Shown here: positions 34,124-41,707 of the stretch, piece by piece | Position numbering within the stretch: position 1 is the first letter of the stretch | How the letters are laid out: each line of letters opens with the position of its first letter | NCBI RefSeq assembly: GCF_004138295.1 | Contig: NZ_SCFM01000004.1 | Location: 186,001-250,000, forward strand | Reading direction: 5' to 3' | DNA from: Ectobacillus funiculus | GTDB taxonomy: Bacteria > Bacillota > Bacilli > Bacillales > Bacillaceae_G | DNA: 64,000 nucleotides | Notes under the pieces: model-generated | The model's database searches: none | What the model saw: only the letters and a program-made list of their open reading frames with translations | Told to the model about the DNA's origin: nothing | Position numbers and translations under genes: made by a program

Positions 34124-34399
34124 ATGGCTTCTAAAAGTAAGTTTGATGATTTTTTCTTTGGTCCTAAACATAAGAACAATGACATTCATAATAAGAATGA
34201 ATACTCTAATGAACACATTCTGGAGTTACTTAATGGTCAAGGTAATCAACAAGATCGAAAAAGTAATAAGATTGGTCCTTCTCTTCTTCCTCCTATTCCA
34301 GTCGTATTGAACCCTGCTCCAAAACAGATTACTCCGATAGGAACTATTCCCATTTACCCAAGGAAATTTCCAACAATCTCACATGGTCCTGTGTTTTAA
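34124..34399 (+). CDS. Small Pro-rich protein of unknown function (91 aa)
   Basis: An AGGAGTGATGAT site precedes the ATG. The N-terminal half is polar and Asn/Lys-rich (KHKNNDIHNKNEYSNEHILE); the C-terminal half is Pro-rich with a repeated PIP/PIG pattern (LLPPIPVVLNPAPKQITPIG). Composition resembles Bacillus spore-coat or germination accessory proteins, but I recognise no domain. A terminator follows. Confidence 0.65.
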   Translation: MASKSKFDDFFFGPKHKNNDIHNKNEYSNEHILELLNGQGNQQDRKSNKIGPSLLPPIPVVLNPAPKQITPIGTIPIYPRKFPTISHGPVF

Positions 34400-34499
34400 A
34401 GGAACATCTGCTTAAGGGCATCTAAAGACCTTCGAATGTCCCAAGTGCCCCCATTCTTTTGTACTTTTTGCTGTCACATAGCACTAAACAACTTACACC

Positions 34500-34531
34500 G
34501 CTTACGTCTTCATATTGACGTAGGCATTTTT
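34500..34531 (+). terminator. Intrinsic terminator of the 34124 gene
   Basis: GCTTACGTC and GACGTAGGC (one G:T-type pair) around an 8-nt loop, followed by ATTTTTGTTT. Confidence 0.7.
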
Positions 34532-34634
34532 GTTTATATACGTGTCATATTGCATGAACAATTGGCATGCTCAGAGAAGATATGTCCCTCACCTAAAGCT
34601 TATCTTGACAAGCGCAGGACAGAATGGAAACCAT

Positions 34635-35711
34635 TTATTTGAAAAAAACATTGGTTTTCATCGAATTTTGCTTTCTAACCTGTATCAACTGTGCCATGAT
34701 ACTTATGCTAATTTCCTCTGGTCCTTCTGCACCTATATTTAGACCCACTGGGGAATATATTTTATTAAGCAGTTGTTTCGGAGGGAGTAAACGGTCTGTT
34801 CTCATCCTAGGGCCTAAGATTCCAATATAGCAGGGAGAAGGTTGTTCTGAAAGTAACTCTAGTATTTGTTTATCTCGAGAAAAATTATGGGTCATTATTA
34901 AGACATAACTATTTTCACGAATCTTGTTTTTATTAAAAAACACTTCGGGATGCTCATTAATTATGGAGTCGGCTGATGGAAAGAAAGTTCGATTACACCT
35001 GCTGCTTCTTGGGTCAATTACTGTTGTCGAAAAATCAAAAGCTGAGGTTAGTTTAACAACAGGTTCCACATCTGGACCCGTACCAAAAATATATAGTGCA
35101 TCCTTTGGTTCAAGTCGTTCGAAGATAAATTTACTTTCCATATCATGCATGAAGGTACACTGAAAATGTGTACCGGAAGATGCAAACTCTTCTAAATGGT
35201 CTACCATTCTTTGCAGGATGTCTGTATTTTCTGTCTGACCGATTTCCATTTGATCATCGGAACAAAAAAATGTAGTCCCTGGTTCTACTTTTCCTTCTAT
35301 GCTTCTTGCTACAAAAACTGTTTTTCCATCGTCTAGAAGCCGCTCTATTCTGGGCAATACTGGTTGGCTGTGGTTAGGAGGTATATGGTTCCAGCCAAAT
35401 GGTTCTAAGAGAATTTTAATTTGTCCATTACAGCCTGCTCCAGTGCCCCAAAGTATATCATTATCAGTGGACAAGTCATACTCAACAATCTTAGACTGTA
35501 AAGTGCCCATCACTTCTGCTGCATGATAGGATAAATCCTCTTCTAAACAGCCTGCACTTAAAGTACCGAAAAGACTGCCATCTTTTCCAAAGAACATCAT
35601 GGCACCTTCATGCCGATAGGCTGATCCCAGCACTTGAATAACGGTTCCCCTAACGAAGTGATCATTATTTTGCGTGGTTAATATTTTTATATATCGGTAG
35701 AATTCTCTCAT
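34635..35711 (-). CDS. XdhC/CoxI-family molybdenum cofactor insertion factor
   Basis: 358 residues. The N-terminal XdhC_CoxI segment has GTVIQVLGSAYRHEGAMMFF and FGTLSAGCLEEDL (conserved Cys). The C-terminal Rossmann domain reads ALYIFGTGPDVEPVVKL and ILGPRMRTDRLL. XdhC proteins bind, sulfurate and insert Mo cofactor into xanthine-dehydrogenase-type enzymes. It is the last of four minus-strand genes in the cluster, as pucA is in B. subtilis, and lies 74 bp after the [2Fe-2S] subunit. Confidence 0.88.
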   Translation of the reverse strand: MREFYRYIKILTTQNNDHFVRGTVIQVLGSAYRHEGAMMFFGKDGSLFGTLSAGCLEEDLSYHAAEVMGTLQSKIVEYDLSTDNDILWGTGAGCNGQIKILLEPFGWNHIPPNHSQPVLPRIERLLDDGKTVFVARSIEGKVEPGTTFFCSDDQMEIGQTENTDILQRMVDHLEEFASSGTHFQCTFMHDMESKFIFERLEPKDALYIFGTGPDVEPVVKLTSAFDFSTTVIDPRSSRCNRTFFPSADSIINEHPEVFFNKNKIRENSYVLIMTHNFSRDKQILELLSEQPSPCYIGILGPRMRTDRLLPPKQLLNKIYSPVGLNIGAEGPEEISISIMAQLIQVRKQNSMKTNVFFK

Positions 35712-35785
35712 ATAATCACCCGACGCCCCATACTTTTATCATAAAACATATTCTCATCTCAACATCCAGAAATTAACACAAATAT

Positions 35786-36259
35786 TTAGAAGAAGAAATT
35801 CTGCTCACGTGCCTTATTTAAAACTGATTTTACAGCTTCTTTAATCTCTTGGTAACTAGTACAACGGCAAATATTAGAGCTTAGCCATTCTTCTATGACC
35901 GCATCATTTGCATCAGGATGGTTATTCACGAGCGAATGTGCATTCATAATAAAGCCAGAAGTGCAATACCCGCACTGAAATGCCCATTTCTCCACAAAAG
36001 CATGCTGTATAGGAGCGTCGTGTAATCCTTCAATTGTAGTGAGTTTTTTCCCGCACGCATCCACTGCCAACATCATGCACGACTTGATAGGCAAACCATC
36101 TGCAAGCACTGTACAGGCACCGCAATCCCCGTTCTCACAGCCTCGCTTGGCGCCTGTTAAGTCAAGATTGCCTCTTAATGTATCTAACAACGTATCTGCC
36201 GCTCTAACAACCGTTTCCTGTTTTTCACCATTAATATGAAGAGTAAGTTTTATATCCAC
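35786..36259 (-). CDS. Molybdenum hydroxylase [2Fe-2S] small subunit
   Basis: 157 residues with a GTG start after AAGGGGTGAG; the longer frame enters the FAD-subunit gene. The N-terminal plant-type ferredoxin cluster reads GCENGDCGACTVLADG, and the C-terminal CoxS-type cluster has CGYCTSGFIM and ICRCTSYQEI. It passes electrons from the Mo site to FAD. The gene overlaps the FAD subunit end by 10 bp. Confidence 0.92.
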   Translation of the reverse strand: MDIKLTLHINGEKQETVVRAADTLLDTLRGNLDLTGAKRGCENGDCGACTVLADGLPIKSCMMLAVDACGKKLTTIEGLHDAPIQHAFVEKWAFQCGYCTSGFIMNAHSLVNNHPDANDAVIEEWLSSNICRCTSYQEIKEAVKSVLNKAREQNFFF

Positions 36260-37095
36260 GTTCTCACCCCTTCTAAATAAGTCAACCCATCGAATAGCGT
36301 ATTCCGAAGCACAAATAGACGATATTCCGAGGAACCACGTATATCGTCTATTACAGGGGCCGGGATACAACATAATGCTCTTTCAATCCGTTCTTCTAGG
36401 GGTAAATCAGTGTTATTTATCTCCTTCTCCATGGCAATAGAGCGAAATGGAAACTCACATAATCCACTCACCGCTAACCTAATAGAAGTGTTAGTTTTTA
36501 ATAATGCTAGTGTAAGAAGTGGATAATCCACCCTTTCACTCTTTCTTTTTTTCACAATAAAAAATGGCAATGTCGTATATTGCACATCCGTTTTTACCTG
36601 GACAAGAAATTCACCTTTGTTTAAGTGCAGCCTTCCTTTAAAAATTTGTTGGACAGGTACATGACGAACCCCTTCATTACCCGCAATAACAAATGTACTA
36701 TCAGTTAGTAATAATGGGAGTACAGCTTCGCGGTAGATGATGTCACTAGCAAGATTTCCTCCGAATGTAATTTGATTCCTGGATGTACGGTCTCCTATCA
36801 CTGCAGCTGTTTCACCAAGAAAAGGAAATACCTTCGATTCCGCAAGGTCTGTCAAGGTAAGGGCTGCTCCAACAACTACAGAATTCCGCTTAACATCCAG
36901 GACATTACATTCAGGAATCCTCTTAACATCGATTACTGCCTTCGTAAAAATCTGATTGAGTCTCCCAAGAGTAAGGAGTTCCGTTCCACCCCCGTAATAT
37001 AACGGATTTTTCCTTTCCTCCTCTAGCTTAACAAACAGCTGAACTGCCTCGGTTATAGTTGAAGGATCATAATAGTCAAAATTAAAGTGTAGCAT
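36250..37095 (-). CDS. Molybdenum hydroxylase FAD-binding subunit
   Basis: 281 residues. The start MLHFNFDYYDPST follows a G-rich ribosome site; an upstream extension of 73 residues lies inside the large-subunit gene and is not used. CoxM/FAD_binding_5 features: YYGGGTELL (family usually has GG-T-L) and TFGGNLASDI in place of the usual TIGGN-A. The C-terminal CO_deh_flav_C part is present but short. It transfers electrons to NAD or another acceptor. Confidence 0.88.
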   Translation of the reverse strand: MLHFNFDYYDPSTITEAVQLFVKLEEERKNPLYYGGGTELLTLGRLNQIFTKAVIDVKRIPECNVLDVKRNSVVVGAALTLTDLAESKVFPFLGETAAVIGDRTSRNQITFGGNLASDIIYREAVLPLLLTDSTFVIAGNEGVRHVPVQQIFKGRLHLNKGEFLVQVKTDVQYTTLPFFIVKKRKSERVDYPLLTLALLKTNTSIRLAVSGLCEFPFRSIAMEKEINNTDLPLEERIERALCCIPAPVIDDIRGSSEYRLFVLRNTLFDGLTYLEGVRTWI

Positions 37096-39466
37096 TAGGT
37101 CCCCCCCATTCTTTTTCCTGTAATCTTGTTCTCCAAATATACTCTGGAGTAAGAGGGAGCTGACGGAGGGAAACATTTGCTGCCTTAGATAAACTATTCG
37201 CAACCGCTGCAGGCATACCCATAATACCGTGTTCACCAAGACCCCGTGAACCATACGGGGAACCTTTATGGGGATTTTCAATGAAATGTACAATATATTC
37301 GGGTTGCTCTCCAAAATGCATCACTTTGTACGATCGAAATTGGGTTGTTAATACTTTTCCTAGGTCGTCATACAGAAATCCTTCTCTCGTTGCAAAGCTT
37401 AATCCCATATTCATCGCACCCGTCACCTGCGTCTCGGCACCTTTGTAGTTCAAGATCTTTCCGGCATCAGCAACACTAATTGCACGTATTAACGTAAAGG
37501 TATTGTCCCTTGTGTCAAATTCAACTTCCACCGCTTGTGCCACCACTCCCCATTCAGGTCCCTGAATGCCCTTTCCCGTTTTAGGGTTCACCTCTGTCAG
37601 TCCAGGAATGATATAAGACCCTCTTCCAATAACTTGCGTCCCTGCAACAGTACCATCCGGAAATATATAGCCATACACAATCTCAGAAAAATCAATTGAA
37701 ATATCTGGTTCTGTCCTTACAAATACTTTTTTGTTAGCGACCTCCAACTTATCTGGTGAACATTCCAATACAACTGATGCAGTTTCCTTTAATTGCCTTA
37801 TTGCATCTTCTGCCGCTCGTAGCACTGCATTTCCAGCTAGATACGTAGTGCGGCTCGCTGCTGTCTCCCAACTTTCAGGATTCAACTGTGTATCTATTTC
37901 CATTTGAATAAACACATCATCAACGTTCATATTCAGTTTTTCTGCAACCATTTGCGTTAAAACTGTTTTTGTCCCTTGCCCTATTTCTACTGCTGCACTA
38001 TTAATATTGACACTGCCGTCTGAGTTAAAGGTTATTATCGCACCCGCTCCAACGCCTGGTGGTGGATCTCCATTCTTCCATGCACAACTAATTCCTTTTG
38101 CCCGTATCTTTCGATCCGAAATTTTAATTCTTTGTCCCTCATCCCAGGCAATAAGCTCCCTAAGCTTCAATAGACACTCTTTGATATTACCAAGATTACT
38201 TCTTGTCAAAAGAACTTGGGTAGGAGATGTATCACCTGGTTGAACCGCATTTTTCAAACGAAATTCCAATGGACACATTCCCAATTTATCGGCTAATATA
38301 TCAATTGCTCGTTCTACTGCAAATGCAGCCTCCGTACGTCCGAATCCCCGAAAATCCGTTACATAAGGATGATTTGTATACATACATAGTGAATCACACC
38401 ATACATTCTCTATGGAGTAAGGCCCCGTACAATCAAAAGCTGCTGCCTTTGTAACAGGAACTGCCCTTTCTGCATAGGCACCTCCGTCAAATAAGAAAAA
38501 GAGCTTTATTGCTTGTAATTTCCCTTCCTTTGTACACCCTATTTTAACCTTTGCATGTAAACCAATATGGACAGCTGATGTAACAATGTCTTCTTCTCGG
38601 CTATTACGGATCTTTACCCTTCTTCCACCTACAGCCTTAGAAGCAACATAAGCAAATAGTTCTAATTGCACACTTGTTTTAGCACCAAAAGACCCGCCGA
38701 CTAACGGAATATGAACGTGCACCTTTCCTTCATCTATATTAAACGTCTCACTTATTAGCTCTCTCATTTCGAACGGTTCTTGTGAGGCAGAGTGTATAAT
38801 AACATCACCGGACTTCTTGATTTCTGCCTCGGCACATCTTGTCTCGATAGCTGTATGATCAGATTGTGGAAAAGAAAATACTTCTTCAACAAATACGTCA
38901 GAACGACCAAACCCTAATTCAATATTGCCCTTGCGAATCCCTTGTCGATTTGCGATATTAGTGCCAGGTATTGGTTGTATACCACCGGATGTCCCTGTGG
39001 TTTCCTGCTCCGGGTCAATTAGATATTGTTCTATATCTTCATGAACCAATGGCGCATCCTTCTGATACGCCTCCAAAGGTGAATTCACTACAGGAAGCAT
39101 TTTATAAGTAACATGTATCAATGTGACGGCTTCAATGGCTATTGCTTCGGTATCTGCTATGACCATGGCGATTGGCTCTCCATAATATCGGACCTTTTCA
39201 AAGGCAAGCAACGGGCGATCCTTAATCGTAGTGCCAACCAATATCGGATAGTCTTCACCCGTCACAATCGCACGCACACCCGGTACCTTCCAAGCCTCCT
39301 CTGTTTCAATACTCTCTATACAGGCATGTGCATACACACTCGTTAACAGTTTTACATGCAATGTACCAATTTCCTGTTTATCATCAATATACTTTACTCT
39401 CCCGGAGACCTTATCCCAGCTTTCTTTCTTGGGAACACTTTTTCCAATAACACGATAGTGCTTCAT
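37082..39466 (-). CDS. Molybdenum-binding large subunit of xanthine-dehydrogenase-family enzyme
   Basis: 794 residues, starting MKHYRVIGKSVPKKESW after GAGGAGGG. An Ald_Xan_dh_C domain (about 20-125) is followed by the Mo-cofactor domains: VPLVGGSFGAKTSVQLE, FRGFGRTEAAFAVE, VEIGQGTKTVLTQM, and the catalytic glutamate region GSRGLGEHGIMGMP. The complex hydroxylates purines, N-heterocycles or aldehydes. Substrate residues cannot be fixed from sequence, and no purine-uptake or urate genes are adjacent, so xanthine is not assured. First gene of a four-gene operon with subunits in L-M-S-XdhC order. Confidence 0.9.
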   Translation of the reverse strand: MKHYRVIGKSVPKKESWDKVSGRVKYIDDKQEIGTLHVKLLTSVYAHACIESIETEEAWKVPGVRAIVTGEDYPILVGTTIKDRPLLAFEKVRYYGEPIAMVIADTEAIAIEAVTLIHVTYKMLPVVNSPLEAYQKDAPLVHEDIEQYLIDPEQETTGTSGGIQPIPGTNIANRQGIRKGNIELGFGRSDVFVEEVFSFPQSDHTAIETRCAEAEIKKSGDVIIHSASQEPFEMRELISETFNIDEGKVHVHIPLVGGSFGAKTSVQLELFAYVASKAVGGRRVKIRNSREEDIVTSAVHIGLHAKVKIGCTKEGKLQAIKLFFLFDGGAYAERAVPVTKAAAFDCTGPYSIENVWCDSLCMYTNHPYVTDFRGFGRTEAAFAVERAIDILADKLGMCPLEFRLKNAVQPGDTSPTQVLLTRSNLGNIKECLLKLRELIAWDEGQRIKISDRKIRAKGISCAWKNGDPPPGVGAGAIITFNSDGSVNINSAAVEIGQGTKTVLTQMVAEKLNMNVDDVFIQMEIDTQLNPESWETAASRTTYLAGNAVLRAAEDAIRQLKETASVVLECSPDKLEVANKKVFVRTEPDISIDFSEIVYGYIFPDGTVAGTQVIGRGSYIIPGLTEVNPKTGKGIQGPEWGVVAQAVEVEFDTRDNTFTLIRAISVADAGKILNYKGAETQVTGAMNMGLSFATREGFLYDDLGKVLTTQFRSYKVMHFGEQPEYIVHFIENPHKGSPYGSRGLGEHGIMGMPAAVANSLSKAANVSLRQLPLTPEYIWRTRLQEKEWGGPNATL

Positions 39467-39816
39467 ACGTTCCCTCCTCTTCACACATCTATAAAATCGT
39501 ATTAATTGAAGTATCTTTTTAGAACTGTGAACCCGTGATATGTAATGAAGTGAGAGAGAAGAGAAAAGGGCTGCTCACTCCAGATGCTTGTAGAGAAAAA
39601 ATCCATCGATGCTTGAGTCAAAAGGAACATCCTTTTGTTAATGAAATAAATTAGCATATCATTTGCTGCACTGCTTAATTCTTTTCTCGTAACCCAACAG
39701 GAAAAAGGGAAAGTAGAAAAGGAAGACCCATCTCATTTGATGGGCATTATTTTCAAACTTGAATAAGGTATAAATTTCTATGTGAAATCGAATTTTACAT
39801 ATCAGGAAATTTTAGA

Positions 39817-39943
39817 GGTAAAGTGTAATTTCTAGCTGGCAGACAATTCGTCGTAGCGAGAAATTTTAGGCGTAAAGTATAAAGGCAACTACGCCTCTGT
39901 CTTCGCCCAAGGGAATGGCTCGCCAATCGATGAGTTTTCTTTA
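39817..39943 (-). repeat. Dispersed repeat family 1, copy F (inverted)
   Basis: A reverse-complement copy: GTAATTTCTAGCTGG, TTCG-TCGTAGCGAGAAATTTTAGG (in two blocks), AAGTATAA, GCAACTACGCCTCTGTCTTC, GCCC..GGG, GGCTCGCCAATCGA and TTTTCTTTA. It lies between the BBE oxidase gene and the Mo-hydroxylase operon. Confidence 0.85.
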
Positions 39944-39966
39944 TCCGCCAATTTTAAGGCTGGTCT

Positions 39967-41316
39967 TTAAATCCATTTCATAAAAGGAGGGATGCTTTGA
40001 GGGAATTCAAATAGATTAAATGGGTCATATGCTGTTTTCACTGCTCGAAGCCGTTTAAAATTTTCTCCATAGTATGCTGTTGGCCAATCTCTGATGAACC
40101 GATCTGGCCAATTCACATAGTCTCCAGTTGCATATCGCGATAAAGCACTCCTTAATTCTTCTATCCAGCAGATGTTTCGTCGTTTTTCTGCAAAATTGCT
40201 CCATGTAGCAAGGTACTCTTGGGCGATGATCGCATCCCTATAATAGAAAGCAGTTTCATTTGGAGCAAACCTCCCTACTTCTCCTCTAAGAGATTGGTGC
40301 CAAATGCTAGATTTTTCATTTGGAGCGTTTTCTAAAAATTGCTTCATCGTCAGGATCGCTTTCATCGGAAAAGGCTTATTAAGAAAAGAACCTGATTTCT
40401 TTCGATAGGCTGGCTGATTTCCGCTTGGATCGTCAAAGAACCGAACAGCTTCAATATATGGTACTTCCTGTACTAATACTTCTGTAGGGGAACCTGCGTC
40501 TATTAAAGGCTGGACAAGTTCCTTTAACATGGAAGACGGACCGACAAATTCACCTTGGGTGATAATTTGATTAGCTTCCTTTGACTTTAATTCAATTTCC
40601 GAAGTTAGGCGTCCATCCGTGTTAGGTGCCCAATTCTGCCATGCGTCAAATGCAACTTCGAAATCCTCCCACTCCCATATAATTGAGAATATGGATACCA
40701 TAGAAATGGGGTGCACCTTGAATATAAGAGACGTTACAATTCCAAAATTCCCACCGCCACCGCCGCAGCAGGCCCAAAATAAATCACTGTTGTGATGCCT
40801 GTTTGTTCTAATCAGTTTAGCATCTCTATGTCCACTTGCTATTACCATTTCAACTTCAAGAAGATTATCACAAGTGAGTCCGAACAATCGCGATAACATC
40901 CCAATGCCCCCGCCGAGCGTAAGACCGACAAGCCCCACACTGCTTTCAGTTCCTGCAGGGATAGTCGTTCCGTATTCCCATAATCTATTATATACTTGCC
41001 CTAAATTAGCTCCAGCTTCTATTTTTGCTGTCATGTCTTCACAATTGATCATAACTTCATCCATTTCGCTGACATCAATTATAAGACCACCATTTACTAA
41101 CGAAAAATTTTCATAGCTATGTCGACCGCTCCTCACTCGAAATGGTACATGATTTTCTCTCACCCACTTCAATGCGTTTAATACATCCCCTGTATCCTGA
41201 CAAAATACAATGATTCTTGGGAATTTAGAGACGCTTAAATTATTATTTATTCTGGCCTGCTCATATTCAGCATCATCAGGTGTAACGATTCGCCCGGTAA
41301 GCTTTGTCTTTTCCAA
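39967..41316 (-). CDS. FAD-binding (BBE-like) oxidoreductase
   Basis: 449 residues with a TTG start after GAAAGGGG. A PCMH-type FAD domain carries the histidine in VRSGRHSYENF and the cysteine in LFGLTCDNLLEVE, the two residues that bind FAD bicovalently in berberine-bridge-like enzymes. The GGGGGNFGIVTSL loop and a C-terminal BBE segment (WPTAYYGENFKRLRAVKTAYDP, here in two parts) follow. Such enzymes oxidise oligosaccharides or secondary metabolites. There is no signal peptide. Its ribosome site sits in a 14-bp hairpin. Confidence 0.88.
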   Translation of the reverse strand: MEKTKLTGRIVTPDDAEYEQARINNNLSVSKFPRIIVFCQDTGDVLNALKWVRENHVPFRVRSGRHSYENFSLVNGGLIIDVSEMDEVMINCEDMTAKIEAGANLGQVYNRLWEYGTTIPAGTESSVGLVGLTLGGGIGMLSRLFGLTCDNLLEVEMVIASGHRDAKLIRTNRHHNSDLFWACCGGGGGNFGIVTSLIFKVHPISMVSIFSIIWEWEDFEVAFDAWQNWAPNTDGRLTSEIELKSKEANQIITQGEFVGPSSMLKELVQPLIDAGSPTEVLVQEVPYIEAVRFFDDPSGNQPAYRKKSGSFLNKPFPMKAILTMKQFLENAPNEKSSIWHQSLRGEVGRFAPNETAFYYRDAIIAQEYLATWSNFAEKRRNICWIEELRSALSRYATGDYVNWPDRFIRDWPTAYYGENFKRLRAVKTAYDPFNLFEFPQSIPPFMKWI

Positions 41317-41317
41317 A

Positions 41318-41357
41318 ATATAACCCCTTTCTCAGATGATGTAGAAAGGGGTTATAT
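41318..41357 (-). promoter_or_regulatory. Hairpin masking the BBE oxidase ribosome site
   Basis: ATATAACCCCTTTC and GAAAGGGGTTATAT form a perfect 14-bp stem with a 12-nt loop. The 3' arm contains the AAAGGGG ribosome site, 1 nt before the TTG start codon begins. Confidence 0.65.
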
Positions 41358-41465
41358 GCTATGAAAAGTCTTTAGAAAAAGACACATTTTTATAGGAAAG
41401 GAATAAGGGTTGCAAAATTTCCTCAGGGCTCTTTTAACGAAGCGGCAGGATTCACTTTATATTAC

Positions 41466-41636
41466 AACCTGTTGAGTTGCTTACCCTTCTTATCGAAGCT
41501 ACGTTGTCATCGAGCTTCAACCTTAAGATTGCTTCACCAGTTGCCAATCGTGCTACCGAGCGTCTTGCACTTACTCGGGCTGGACTTTCACCGGCTAGCA
41601 GACCACAGCTTCGCTGGTCTCGCAAAGCAAAAAAAA
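41466..41636 (-). ncRNA. Structured sequence, possible group II intron remnant
   Basis: Read on the minus strand this ORF-free stretch has CTAGCCGGTGAAAGTCC, a form common in bacterial group II intron RNA, then AGCACGATTGGCAACTGGTG and a GCTCGATG block. No reverse transcriptase is near. Its first ~47 nt (41590-41636) recur at 21142-21191. The assignment rests on my memory of intron domain I motifs and is weak. Confidence 0.3.
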
Positions 41637-41653
41637 CCGCTCCTTTTGAGCGG
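41629..41653 (-). terminator. recQ terminator
   Basis: On the minus strand CCGCTC-AAAAG-GAGCGG is followed by TTTTTTTT, ~55 nt beyond the recQ stop. Confidence 0.9.
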
Positions 41654-41707
41654 CTTTATAGTTCACGTAAAACTCTTTATTGGAAGTAAATCTTCTATGA
41701 ACTGCCT

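Noticed and set aside
36260-36373. N-terminal extension of the [2Fe-2S] subunit
   Set aside because: It runs inside the FAD-subunit gene; the GTG at 36259 has a clear ribosome site and gives the usual subunit length.
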